Positions 7,809-15,124 are shown, numbered from the stretch's first letter. The stretch is 17,880 bases of DNA from JAFGOY01 sp034430335 (GCA_034430335.1 DAOUES010000294.1:1-17880); one strand, 5' to 3'. Program-made: numbers and translations. The notes: generated by a model from the letters alone, not told the origin.

Positions 7809-8501
7809 TTAATTCGAACCCCACTCCTCCGCCACGATCTGCCCGTCACGCACCATCGCGTATTCCGGGCGCGGGCGGCGCTGCCCGTCGTCGGCGGCGA
7901 TTGCCACATAGTTGGCAATGCGAAGCTGCATCGGGCGCATATCGAGCGCACAAACCAGGGCCGTCTCATCGCCATTCGCCCCGGCATGGACCGTCCCGCG
8001 CAGCCTGCCCCAGACCAGAACATCGCCCCCGGCGATGATCTGTGCGCCGGGGTTGACATCGCCGATCACGACCACGTGCCCGACATGGCGAACGACCCGC
8101 CCTGAGCGCAGCGTGTTTTTGACGAGCACGCCGCCGGTTCCGTGCTCGGTCGAATCGAGGGGCGGCAGCTCACCGGCATCGTCTTTTTCCAGGGGCGCGG
8201 CCCCTTCGGGTAGTTCGGTATCGATTCCCGCCCGGCGCGCCGACCGGATCGTCTCAGCCGCCTCACCCAGGATCGAAGCCAGGTGGACGTCGTGTTCGGC
8301 CAGTTTGTCTTGCAGCTTACGGATATCGTCGCGATTCAACGCCCGATCTCCCACTTTGATTGCAATGCGTGCCCCCCGGAAGAAGTCATTCCGCTGCTCG
8401 ATGATTAAAAAAAAGCGCTCGCTTACTTCGTCCCAGGGAGCGTCATCGTTCAAGGAGACGAGAAGAATATCCCGCACTCCCTTAATTGAAATGACTGACA
8501 T
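7809..8501 (-). CDS. minC: Septum site-determining protein MinC
   Basis: MinC, brought to the membrane by MinD, blocks FtsZ polymerisation away from mid-cell. The 230-residue protein has the two expected parts. The N-terminal domain (about 1-95) begins MSVISIKGVRDILLVSL. The C-terminal beta-helix (about 118-210) carries TLRSGRVVRHVGHVVVIGDVN, then AGGDVLVWGRLRGTVHAG and the MRPMQLRIANYVAIA end. A short acidic linker joins them. The start has only a weak AAGGG ribosome-binding site. It is the first min gene and lies 128 nt downstream of a small HTH gene on the same strand. Confidence 0.93.
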   Translation of the reverse strand: MSVISIKGVRDILLVSLNDDAPWDEVSERFFLIIEQRNDFFRGARIAIKVGDRALNRDDIRKLQDKLAEHDVHLASILGEAAETIRSARRAGIDTELPEGAAPLEKDDAGELPPLDSTEHGTGGVLVKNTLRSGRVVRHVGHVVVIGDVNPGAQIIAGGDVLVWGRLRGTVHAGANGDETALVCALDMRPMQLRIANYVAIAADDGQRRPRPEYAMVRDGQIVAEEWGSN

Positions 8502-8528
8502 GCCGCACCCTTCCCATACGTTGAGGCG

Positions 8529-8557
8529 ATTGTAGTATAACGCCCACTACGGCGCAA
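8529..8557 (-). promoter_or_regulatory. Candidate minC promoter
   Basis: On the minus strand TACAAT (8534-8529, 5 of 6) is preceded at 17 nt by TTGCGC (8557-8552, only 3 of 6). An overlapping TATACT (8539-8534) is an alternative -10. Start of transcription would be near 8522, about 20 nt before the minC ATG. The weak -35 suggests an activated or regulated promoter. Confidence 0.4.
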
Positions 8558-8588
8558 CCGATTTGCAATGCAATGTCGCAACCGCCTC

Positions 8589-8625
8589 GCACAACAAGGC
8601 GCATCGCCTTGCACAACAAGGCGCA
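8589..8625. repeat. Two 15-bp direct repeats with a hairpin between the HTH gene and minC
   Basis: The 15-mer GCACAACAAGGCGCA occurs at 8589-8603 and 8611-8625, a spacing of 22 nt. The second copy is also the right side of a hairpin, CGCCTTG (8605-8611) with CAAGGCG (8617-8623). The core TTGTTGTGC (minus strand) matches one arm of the inverted repeat in front of the HTH gene. Confidence 0.75.
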
Positions 8626-8629
8626 CTGC

Positions 8630-8836
8630 CTACAGCAGAGTCGCTTTTCGACCGGGCCGGGGGTCGTAGTTGCTGGCGAACTGCTCCAGGGTGGTTTTCT
8701 CGATCAACCAGGCGTTGGCGAATTTGCTCGCCGGAAGCTTCCCGCTGCGGATCAGCCGCCTCACCGATTCGGGGTGGATATTCAATCGTCTGGCCGCCTC
8801 GGCCACCGTCACGTAGTTCCCAAAGTTATCTGCCAC
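8630..8836 (-). CDS. Small HTH DNA-binding protein, excisionase/MerR-like
   Basis: A 68-residue protein made almost entirely of a winged-helix excisionase-type domain: YVTVAEAARRLNIHPESVRRLI is the helix-turn-helix, RSGKLPASKFANAWLI the wing, and KTTLEQFASNY the closing helix. A GTG at 8836 is preferred because TTAGGA lies about 6 nt before it; a TTG at 8869 in the same frame falls inside the inverted repeat. It has its own strong promoter. No integrase or other phage gene is nearby, so it is more likely a local regulator than a true excisionase. Matching sites in front of its promoter start and between it and minC make autoregulation and control of minC reasonable guesses. Confidence 0.82.
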   Translation of the reverse strand: MADNFGNYVTVAEAARRLNIHPESVRRLIRSGKLPASKFANAWLIEKTTLEQFASNYDPRPGRKATLL

Positions 8837-8858
8837 AGGCCATCCTAACTGGTGTGAA

Positions 8859-8877
8859 TTGTTGTGCAATGCAACAA
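8859..8877. promoter_or_regulatory. Inverted repeat at the HTH gene start site, candidate operator
   Basis: TTGTTG (8859-8864) and CAACAA (8872-8877) form a perfect inverted repeat with a 7-nt centre. The 10-mer TGCAATGCAA in it (8865-8874) recurs at 8564-8573 on the other side of the HTH gene. It covers the predicted transcription start (near 8876), where a bound repressor would block initiation. Confidence 0.55.
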
Positions 8878-8943
8878 CATGAAGTATAGATTTTTTCCGG
8901 CGTCTGTCAAATTACCGGCGCTCAAAGACAGCATGAAGTATAG
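8878..8943. repeat. Repeated 12-mer in the 8870-9134 non-coding stretch
   Basis: CATGAAGTATAG occurs at 8878-8889 and 8932-8943 (54 nt apart), and a diverged form, CATGAAGTCTATA, starts at 9067. The first copy contains the -10 of the HTH promoter. CCGGCG and TGTCAA elements recur between copies, so the region may be a degenerate duplication of the promoter. Beyond this and the hairpin at 9002-9021, I see nothing coding between 8870 and 9134. Confidence 0.6.
8883..8910 (-). promoter_or_regulatory. Strong sigma70-type promoter of the HTH gene
   Basis: On the minus strand TTGACA (8910-8905, perfect) and TATACT (8888-8883, 5 of 6) are separated by 16 nt. The start site would fall near 8876, about 40 nt before the chosen GTG. 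Confidence 0.7.
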
Positions 8944-9001
8944 CATTTCAGAAAACGTTCTGAACACCCGGCGCTTTGTCAAGCTGGTTATCGGGTCATC
9001 T

Positions 9002-9021
9002 CCCGGCGCTGAAGCGCCGGG
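9002..9021. repeat. REP-like hairpin
   Basis: CCCGGCGC and GCGCCGGG pair perfectly around a TGAA loop, and CTAAACTCCGGGGG follows. There is no T-run on either side, so it is not a typical intrinsic terminator. The compact GC-rich palindrome resembles dispersed REP-type elements, but only one copy is in view. Confidence 0.5.
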
Positions 9022-9134
9022 CTAAACTCCGGGGGAAGTACAGGGCGCTCAGGGGACAGTTCCACACATGAAGTCTATACGACCTGTCCAAAACATTATC
9101 TGAACGGCTGTTGCTGAATTTTGAAGGTGCGAAC

Positions 9135-10019
9135 TTATTTCTTGACAGTCCCCAGGTGCAGCCCGCCACCGACCAGGGCCGGTTCCACAATCAGCCTGCC
9201 TTTTTCATCTTCGGCCAGCCGCCCGGTCGGTATTTTGCCGTCGTGATTGAAGATCAACAGCGCGTCATGCTCGCGGACCCACTGCTGCCAGTATCGCTTG
9301 GATTCGAGTGTCACCAGCGGCTCGACATCGTAGGCGGTCATCCAGGCCAGCTTCTCGAAATGGACGGCCAGCATCGCCATGTCAGCCGGGTAGAAGGCTG
9401 CCTGCCCGCCCTGCTCGAAGACCAGGCTCATATGGGCGCGGGTGTGGCCGGGGGTGATCACGCAGCGAACGCCGGGGACGATCTCCGTTTCGCCGTCGAG
9501 CAGCCGCATCCGGCCCGATTCGTAGAGCGGGGCGAAGTTTTCCGCAAAGTAGGTGCCGCGCGTGCGCTCGTTCGGAAAGGCGGCGTCGGCGTATTCGAGG
9601 CGCTGCGCCCGGTATTCGGCATTGGGAAAAACCGGCGCGATCCGCCCGTCTTCGTCGAAGTGGGTGTTCCCCCCGCAGTGATCGCCGTGCAGATGGGTGT
9701 TGATCACTAGGTCGACCATTTCTGGCTCGACGCCGTACCGGGCCAGGTTTTCGACCAGAGTTCCCTCCGGGCGTTCGAGTCCGAGACGTTCACACTGCTG
9801 TTCGGAGAGCTTCGTTCCGTTGCCGGTATCGACCAGGATCGTCTTTCCGCCAGCCCTGACCAGCAAACAGTGATGGGGAACGATCAGCAGGCCATCGTCT
9901 TCCGGCTGGTAGTAACGCGACCACAGCGTTTTCGGCACCAGCCCGAACATCCCGCCGGTATCCGAGCGGATCGTGGATTCGTTGAGTATGGTAATGTCGA
10001 TGTCGCCTACTTTGATCAT
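9135..10019 (-). CDS. MBL-fold metallohydrolase
   Basis: A 294-residue metallo-beta-lactamase-fold hydrolase, probably binding two zinc ions. Metal ligands are visible: HLHGDH (109-114), His191 in PGHTRAH (190-196), Asp213 in PADMA and His259 in FNHD. DTGNG (65-69) is the usual strand-loop before the first motif. The overall pattern resembles the lactonase-like MBL enzymes (AttM/AiiA relatives), but the substrate cannot be set from sequence; other esters or thioesters are possible. The ATG at 10019 is preferred over an in-frame start 39 nt upstream because GAGGAAC lies directly before it and the domain begins at MIKVGD. It is divergent from the Mth938-like gene. Confidence 0.88.
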   Translation of the reverse strand: MIKVGDIDITILNESTIRSDTGGMFGLVPKTLWSRYYQPEDDGLLIVPHHCLLVRAGGKTILVDTGNGTKLSEQQCERLGLERPEGTLVENLARYGVEPEMVDLVINTHLHGDHCGGNTHFDEDGRIAPVFPNAEYRAQRLEYADAAFPNERTRGTYFAENFAPLYESGRMRLLDGETEIVPGVRCVITPGHTRAHMSLVFEQGGQAAFYPADMAMLAVHFEKLAWMTAYDVEPLVTLESKRYWQQWVREHDALLIFNHDGKIPTGRLAEDEKGRLIVEPALVGGGLHLGTVKK

Positions 10020-10141
10020 AGTTCCTCGTCGATAATTGATTGGATGGCTGCCGCACAATCGGACAGTTCGACATTACCGCAAATCCGGCGCGGATACAAC
10101 GATAGTTCCGGGGTGGGATGTATTCCCCATTCCCGGCGCGT

Positions 10142-10147
10142 TATACT
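10142..10147 (+). promoter_or_regulatory. Candidate -10 element of the Mth938-like gene
   Basis: TATACT matches the -10 consensus at 5 of 6 positions, 38 nt before the ATG. No good -35 is seen at the proper distance, so this is weak evidence. Confidence 0.3.
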
Positions 10148-10185
10148 CAAAACACGAAGGGTTCAGCGGCGAGGGAGACGGAGCG

Positions 10186-10539
10186 ATGCGTGCCGAGTTG
10201 ATCAGGTTTGGACTGATTGAAATAGACGGGCAGCGCTACGATTACGATGTCTCGATAGCGGCTGGCAAAATCACGAAACGTAAGAAGAAATCGTCGAAAG
10301 CCTACCGCAGCCGCTACAACCACACGCCGCTTTCCGCCGACGAGCCTGTTCCCTGGGGCGGCGAAAAGCTGATCGTCGGGACGGGGGTTTCCGGGGCGCT
10401 CCCGATCATGGAGCAGGTCCACCAGGAAGCCAACCGGCGCGGGGTCGAAATTGTCGCCGCACCAACCGGCGAAGCCTGCCGCCTGCTGGAAACCCTGGAC
10501 GACGGCGACATCTACGCCATTTTGCACGTCACCTGCTGA
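10186..10539 (+). CDS. Mth938-like domain protein
   Basis: A 117-residue protein matching the Mth938/NDUFAF3-type family along its whole length: IRFGLIEIDGQRYDYDVSI at the start, the LIVGTGVSG loop in the middle, GVEIVAAPTGEACRLLETL and the family-typical ending AILHVTC. In mitochondria NDUFAF3 assists complex I assembly, but the bacterial single-domain members have no settled role that I know of. The basic stretch KITKRKKKSSK (about 30-40) is unusual for so small a protein. The ATG at 10186 is chosen because GGGAGACGGAG precedes it and the domain starts there; an open frame extends upstream but contains non-domain sequence. Confidence 0.82.
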   Translation: MRAELIRFGLIEIDGQRYDYDVSIAAGKITKRKKKSSKAYRSRYNHTPLSADEPVPWGGEKLIVGTGVSGALPIMEQVHQEANRRGVEIVAAPTGEACRLLETLDDGDIYAILHVTC

Positions 10540-10605
10540 TCGACAGGATCGCGCCCTGCCCCAGCTTCTATGCGCACCGCGCCTGAAATCATTCACCGTG
10601 ATTGT

Positions 10606-10634
10606 TTGAAAATAGTTAAGATCGAATCTACAAT
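10606..10634 (+). promoter_or_regulatory. Promoter of the small orphan gene
   Basis: TTGAAA (10606-10611) and TACAAT (10629-10634) are spaced by 17 nt, each close to consensus. Transcription would start near 10641, about 36 nt before the GTG start. It might also serve uvrC downstream. Confidence 0.6.
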
Positions 10635-10676
10635 TGACCAGGAAATGACTGTTATCAGAATCAGGAGAACAACACT

Positions 10677-10979
10677 GTGAGCATCATGGATAAAGCCTGG
10701 AACCTGTACATCGGCAGTTCCTGGCTTGGAACCCTCACGCCAACCGGATCGGACGACAACTGGTACTATGCAGATTTCGCCGAGGGCGACGCCTGGTTGA
10801 ACTTTCGCCCCTGGTTTATTCAGGCACTGGAAGCCCAGCAGGCTGGCGATGATGCCACCTGGCGTGCAGTATACGACCAGCTTTATGCAATGAATCTCGT
10901 GCTCGCTGCCGACGACGGCGAAACCTTCGCCAGCCCGACCGTTTTCGTCGATGGCGGCAGCGCCTGGTTCATCGTCTAG
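10677..10979 (+). CDS. Small acidic protein of unknown function
   Basis: I do not recognise this 100-residue protein. It is acidic and rich in aromatics (seven Trp), with motifs LYIGSSWLGTLTPTGSDDNWYYADF, WLNFRPWFIQALEAQQAGDD and a C-terminal beta-like FVDGGSAWFIV. No signal peptide, membrane segment or Cys is present, so a compact cytoplasmic protein is likely. The GTG at 10677 is supported by AGGAG (10663-10667) 9 nt upstream; an ATG 9 nt further in is the alternative. A good promoter precedes it, and uvrC starts 49 nt after its stop. Confidence 0.72.
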   Translation: MSIMDKAWNLYIGSSWLGTLTPTGSDDNWYYADFAEGDAWLNFRPWFIQALEAQQAGDDATWRAVYDQLYAMNLVLAADDGETFASPTVFVDGGSAWFIV

Positions 10980-11028
10980 GCAGCCCGACCTGAGTGATAA
11001 CGGCGCTAATTGTTGACACTTTGAACAT

Positions 11029-12903
11029 ATGACCACTGTCTCCGCGCACCTTCAGCAAATCTTAGATACCCTGCCCACCCGCCCTGGCGTCTACCTGATG
11101 AAAAACGACCAGGGCGATGTGATCTACGTGGGCAAGGCGGTCAATCTACGCAGCCGGGTGCGCTCTTATTTTCAGCCCAGCACCCTCGGCAACCGGGCCA
11201 GCAAAACCGCCCGGATGGTCACCCACATCGCCGATATCGAGGTGATCGTCGTCGACAGCGAACTGGACGCCCTGCTGACCGAGATCAACCTGATCAAGGC
11301 TCACCAGCCGGTCTATAACATCCGGCTCAAAGACGACAAGCGCTACCCTTACATCAAAGTCCACTGGCAGGACCCCTACCCCAGGCTGACCGTCACCCGC
11401 CGGATGGCCGAAGATGGCGCACGCTACTTCGGCCCGTATACCAGCGCCGCCGCCGTCCACCAGACGCTCGACGTGCTGCGCAAGGCGTTCCCCTACCTCA
11501 CCTGCGACCGGGAGATCAACGGGGAGGACGACCGGGCCTGCCTGTATTACGACATCAAGCTTTGCAACGGCCCGTGCATCGGGGCGGTCGACCAGGATGA
11601 GTACCGCGCCGGGATTCAAAATCTGATGGACTTCCTCCAGGGGCGATCCAACGAGATCGTCCGCCGCCTGAACGACCAGATGTGGCAGGCCGCCGACAAT
11701 ATGGAGTACGAAAAGTCCGCCCGCCTGCGCGACCAGATTCAGGCGATGGAGCAGATCGCCCGGCAGCAGAAGGTCGTCTCGCCGACGAGCGCCAACCAGG
11801 ACGTGATCGCCTTTGCCCGCGCCAACGGCGACGCCTGCGTGCAGATTTTCTTCATCCGCTCCGGCAAGATCGTCGGGCGCGAGCACTATGTCCTCGAAGG
11901 CACCGAGGAAGACGAACCGCAGGGAGCGGTGCTGACCGATTTCATCAAGCAGTTTTACGACAAAGCCGCCGAGGTGCCGCCCGAAGTGCTGCTCCCCCAC
12001 GAACTGGAAGAAGCCCAGGTGATCGAAAGCTGGCTGCGCTGCAAACGCGGCAACAAAGTCGTGCTGAACGTCCCCAAGCGGGGGCAGAAGAAGGAACTGG
12101 TCGAACTGGTATCGGAGAACGCCGAGGAGACGCTGTCAATGCTCCGCGCCCAGTGGGAAGCCGACACGACCAAACAGGAGATCGCGCTCCACGAGGTGCA
12201 GGAGGCGCTGAACCTCGCCGGGCCGCCCGCCCGGATCGAGTGCTACGACATCAGCAACACGCAGGGCACGGCGATATCGGCCAGCCGGGTGGTATTCGTG
12301 CAGGGCGTCGCCCGTAAGAGCGAATACCGCCGTTACAATATCCGCTCCGTGCAGGGGCACGGCGACGATTACGCCTCGATGCGCGAGGTGCTCGACCGGC
12401 GCTTCCGGCGCTGGCAGGAATCGCAGGGCGAGGATCACAAGCCGGGCCAGAAGAAAGATCACACCTGGGGCCTGCTGCCCGATCTGCTGATGGTCGACGG
12501 GGGGAAGGGTCAGCTTGGCGTCGCCATCGAGGTGCTGGAATCCTATGGACTGCTCGGACAGGTGCCGGTGATCGGATTAGCCAAGCAGCAAGAAGAGGTG
12601 TTCGTGCCGGGCCGGAAAAAACCGATCCTGCTGCCCCGCCGGTCGCAGGGGCTTTACCTGCTCCAGCGCGTCCGTGACGAAGCCCACCGCTTTGCGATCA
12701 CCCATCACCGCAAACGGCGGGCCAGGATGGGCGTCGCCTCGATCCTCGATTCGATCCCCGGAGTCGGCCCGACGCGGCGAAAGGCGCTGCTGGCGAAGTT
12801 CGGGTCGCTCGACGCCATCCGCCGGGCGACTGTCGATGATATCGCATCGACGCACACCATCGGCCCCGAACTGGCAATGGTGATCAAAGAAGAACTGGGA
12901 TAG
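11029..12903 (+). CDS. uvrC: Excinuclease ABC subunit C
   Basis: UvrC makes both cuts flanking a lesion in nucleotide excision repair after loading by UvrA and UvrB. The 624 residues show all parts in order. The GIY-YIG 3'-nuclease (about 17-95) has GVYLMK (20-25) and VIYVGKA (31-37). The UVR motif that binds UvrB is near 205-240 (NMEYEKSARLRDQI). The RNase H-like 5'-nuclease has ECYDISN and LMVDGGKGQL with catalytic Asp residues, plus ITHHRKRR. The C-terminal HhH pair includes IPGVGPTRRKALLAKFGSLDAI. Length is normal. No Shine-Dalgarno is visible before the ATG, although the start agrees with the family. Convergent with the SDR gene downstream. Confidence 0.97.
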   Translation: MTTVSAHLQQILDTLPTRPGVYLMKNDQGDVIYVGKAVNLRSRVRSYFQPSTLGNRASKTARMVTHIADIEVIVVDSELDALLTEINLIKAHQPVYNIRLKDDKRYPYIKVHWQDPYPRLTVTRRMAEDGARYFGPYTSAAAVHQTLDVLRKAFPYLTCDREINGEDDRACLYYDIKLCNGPCIGAVDQDEYRAGIQNLMDFLQGRSNEIVRRLNDQMWQAADNMEYEKSARLRDQIQAMEQIARQQKVVSPTSANQDVIAFARANGDACVQIFFIRSGKIVGREHYVLEGTEEDEPQGAVLTDFIKQFYDKAAEVPPEVLLPHELEEAQVIESWLRCKRGNKVVLNVPKRGQKKELVELVSENAEETLSMLRAQWEADTTKQEIALHEVQEALNLAGPPARIECYDISNTQGTAISASRVVFVQGVARKSEYRRYNIRSVQGHGDDYASMREVLDRRFRRWQESQGEDHKPGQKKDHTWGLLPDLLMVDGGKGQLGVAIEVLESYGLLGQVPVIGLAKQQEEVFVPGRKKPILLPRRSQGLYLLQRVRDEAHRFAITHHRKRRARMGVASILDSIPGVGPTRRKALLAKFGSLDAIRRATVDDIASTHTIGPELAMVIKEELG

Positions 12904-12971
12904 TCCATCCACGACTGTCATGAATCCGCTGTTTGCTGCCCAGTTTTCGCGTTAGCGTAGATCACCCCCCT

Positions 12972-12992
12972 GCTTCTCGCAACGCGAGAAGC
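12972..12992. terminator. Hairpin between convergent uvrC and SDR genes
   Basis: GCTTCTCGC (12972-12980) pairs perfectly with GCGAGAAGC (12984-12992) around a 3-nt loop. It lies 70 nt after uvrC and before the end of the opposing gene. There is no T-run on either strand, so any termination would be weak. The rest of 12904-13101 shows only a small GGCAA/TTGCC inverted repeat (13034-13047). Confidence 0.4.
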
Positions 12993-13101
12993 CTGTCGGC
13001 GAATCTGGCAGTAACCAAATTCGCTTAAGCAATGGCAATCAGTTGCCAATTGCCCCACCCTTAGCAAAGGGGGACGGCATATCTTTTCTTATGATGGTTT
13101 C

Positions 13102-13983
13102 TTAAATCCCGATCCCACACAGGCGCTCGGAAAGCGCCCACAGCCGGGCGGCCTCGTCTTCACGCAGGGCGTAGGCGCTCGGCGTTTGGGGCTGGCAGTT
13201 CTTCCAGTAGATGTCACCGGAGCCATTGACCGAGGGATCAGCCGCCAGGAAAACAAGCGTCTCCGCGCCCTGCTCCGGGCTGGCCCCGTCTTTCATCCGC
13301 TTGCGCCACACCCATTTCTCGATGCCGCTGGTGCCCTTCAAACCGATCTCGGTGCTGATCAACCCCGGATCGGCGGCGTAGGCATGGACATTCGATCCAT
13401 AACCCAGACGGCGGTTGAATTCCGCCGTAAAGAGGATGTTCGCCAGCTTCGACTGTTTGTAGGCTTTGAGGCAGCCGTACCCCTGGCGATACATCACGTC
13501 GTCCCAGTGCATCTCTGATTTGTAGTGCGACCCCGAACTGACGGTCACCACGCGGCCCGACGGCGCTTTCTCCAGCAGGGGCAGCAGTTCATGAGTCAGC
13601 AGGAAGGGGGCGAGGTGATTGACGGCGAACTGCAATTCGTAGCCGTCGGCGGTGGCGACGTACCAGCTCGATACCGTCCCGGCGTTGTTGATCAGCGCGT
13701 CGATCTTCCCGCCGCCGATCTCCGCGACCAGCCGGTAAATATCTACAGCCAGACCGCGCACCTGCTGCTGTGACGACAGATCGGCGATGGCAAATTCGAT
13801 CCGTGCGCCGGGGAATTCGGCCAGCACCGCCTGCTTCGCCTGCTGGCAGCGCTCCGGCGAACGCCCCACCCCGATCACGGCGGCCCCGCGTGCAGCAAGC
13901 GCACGGAGAGCGGCGCGGCCAATCCCGGAAGTCGCCCCGGTGATGACAATCGTTTTGTTGACAGGGTTGTTGTTCAGTTCCAT
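13102..13983 (-). CDS. Short-chain dehydrogenase/reductase, retinol-dehydrogenase-like
   Basis: A 293-residue Rossmann-fold oxidoreductase. Cofactor loop TGATSGIG (15-22), NNAG (99-102), catalytic Ser150 in VTVSSGSHY, and Tyr175/Lys179 in YKQSK are all present. GRS after the second strand (about 40-42) has an Arg that usually favours NADP(H). The C-terminal part (WKNCQPQTPS) resembles the retinol/WW-domain-type SDR group, whose substrates are diverse in bacteria. GGAG lies 8 nt before the ATG. It follows the other SDR gene by 47 nt on the same strand, so they may be co-transcribed. Confidence 0.9.
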   Translation of the reverse strand: MELNNNPVNKTIVITGATSGIGRAALRALAARGAAVIGVGRSPERCQQAKQAVLAEFPGARIEFAIADLSSQQQVRGLAVDIYRLVAEIGGGKIDALINNAGTVSSWYVATADGYELQFAVNHLAPFLLTHELLPLLEKAPSGRVVTVSSGSHYKSEMHWDDVMYRQGYGCLKAYKQSKLANILFTAEFNRRLGYGSNVHAYAADPGLISTEIGLKGTSGIEKWVWRKRMKDGASPEQGAETLVFLAADPSVNGSGDIYWKNCQPQTPSAYALREDEAARLWALSERLCGIGI

Positions 13984-14030
13984 TAGAGATTCTCCACCTA
14001 TCGATCTACTATACCAACATAATCACTCTG

Positions 14031-14864
14031 CTATTTCGACGCCGCCGGGTGGGCCAATGCCTGCCCGCCGCCGTGCGCCTTCTGGTACGATTTCCGCCAG
14101 CGCCGGTCGATCGCGTAAGCGACAAGCTGCGGCGGGAACATCCCACCGAGGATGCGCAGCAACTGGTTGATCACCCCCGGTATATAGATCGTCCGCCCGG
14201 CAAGCGCCCGGTCGATAGTCCGGGCGGCGACATCCCCGACGTTGACCGTCGTGAGGCGGCCCATCAAGCCCTGGGCGTCTATCGCGCGGGTGACCTCGGG
14301 ATTGGACGGCATCCCAGCCGGGCACAACGCGGTGACCGTCACGCCGGTCGAGCGGAGTTCCTGGTTCAGCGCGAGCGACCAGTCGAGCAGGAAGCGTTTC
14401 GACGAGGCGTAGATCGCCTTGACCGGCATCGGGTAGAAAGCGGCCAGACTGCATACATTGACGATCCGAAACGGCTGGATCGGGTCACGAAGCTGCAAGG
14501 CGCGGCGCGTCATCTCAACTGTCGCCTCGACGTTCAGGCGCAGCAGGGTGCGAATCTCGCCGACCTTCCGCTCGTTGAACAGGCCCTCGAAGTCGATCCC
14601 GGCCACGTTGATCAGGAAGTGGAAGCGCAGGCCAAGCTGGTCGATATGCCGCCAGAGCGCCTCGCGGTCATCCTCGCCGGTCAGGTCGGCGGGATAAGTC
14701 AATACCTCGACGCCATACATGCGTTTCAAACCAGCAGCGGCGGTTTCGAGCGCTTCCACGTTCAGATCGGTCAGGAACAGGTTCCAGCCCCGCGACGCGC
14801 ATTCGGCGGCGAAGGCTTTTCCTACGCCCCCTGTTCCACCGGTGATCAATACCATGCTGTTCAT
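14031..14864 (-). CDS. Short-chain dehydrogenase/reductase
   Basis: A 277-residue SDR with TGGTGGVG (8-15), NVAG (86-89, a common variant of NNAG), Ser139 and Tyr152/Lys156 in YASSK. An acidic residue after the second strand (TDLN, about 32-35) suggests NAD(H) preference. The C-terminal segment GMFPPQLVAYAIDRRWRK is amphipathic and may contact the membrane, as in the 17-beta-HSD/DltE-like SDRs. GGAGG lies about 10 nt before the ATG; an internal Met4 is an alternative start. It is only distantly similar to the SDR downstream, so recent duplication is unlikely. Confidence 0.88.
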   Translation of the reverse strand: MNSMVLITGGTGGVGKAFAAECASRGWNLFLTDLNVEALETAAAGLKRMYGVEVLTYPADLTGEDDREALWRHIDQLGLRFHFLINVAGIDFEGLFNERKVGEIRTLLRLNVEATVEMTRRALQLRDPIQPFRIVNVCSLAAFYPMPVKAIYASSKRFLLDWSLALNQELRSTGVTVTALCPAGMPSNPEVTRAIDAQGLMGRLTTVNVGDVAARTIDRALAGRTIYIPGVINQLLRILGGMFPPQLVAYAIDRRWRKSYQKAHGGGQALAHPAASK

Positions 14865-14946
14865 TCTCGTTTGTCCTCCATTAAAACCAGTTACAGATTA
14901 CATCACCAGTATGGCGGCTGGGTGGGTGTAACAACATCCACCCAAA

Positions 14947-14970
14947 GGTACATCGGGGGGTACATCGGGG
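14947..14970. repeat. Tandem 12-bp repeat
   Basis: GGTACATCGGGG occurs twice in direct tandem (14947-14958 and 14959-14970). It lies in the non-coding stretch upstream of the SDR gene that starts at 14864. Confidence 0.8.
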
Positions 14971-15012
14971 ATGGCGGGGCGTTTTTTGTGCGTGAAGAAG
15001 CACCCTCTCTGA

Positions 15013-15100
15013 CGAACTTCGGTTCGCCCACGAACCTCAGTTCGCCATCTCCCCCGACCCCCTTCGACCGACCTGCGGTCGGCCACTTCCCCCGAAGGGG
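15013..15100. repeat. Cluster of short palindromes in a non-coding stretch
   Basis: Four small hairpins lie within 90 nt: CGAAC-TTCG-GTTCG (15013-15026), CGAAC-CTCA-GTTCG (15031-15044), CCGACC-TGC-GGTCGG (15068-15082) and CCCC-GAA-GGGG (15090-15100). The first has a UUCG-type tetraloop. With the terminator and the tandem repeat they fill most of 14865-15188, where no plausible coding frame is seen. Confidence 0.65.
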
Positions 15101-15124
15101 CAGTTGGGGGCGATCCCCAGCAGC

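Noticed and set aside
8589..8625. Short direct repeats as a CRISPR remnant
   Set aside because: Only two 15-bp copies, 22 nt apart with a 7-nt gap between them; no cas genes. They fit regulatory sites better.
8630..8836. Phage or plasmid excisionase with att sites
   Set aside because: The domain is excisionase-like, but there is no integrase, no duplicated att core next to a tRNA and no other mobile gene. A local regulator is more likely.
12972..12992. Same mobile repeat as the 15141-15165 hairpin
   Set aside because: Both contain CTTCTCG arms, but the outer bases and loops differ and only two copies are present, so common origin is not supported.
13102..14864. Recent tandem duplication of an SDR gene
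   Set aside because: Both are SDRs, but cofactor loops, middle regions and C-termini differ widely, so they are old relatives or were brought together independently.
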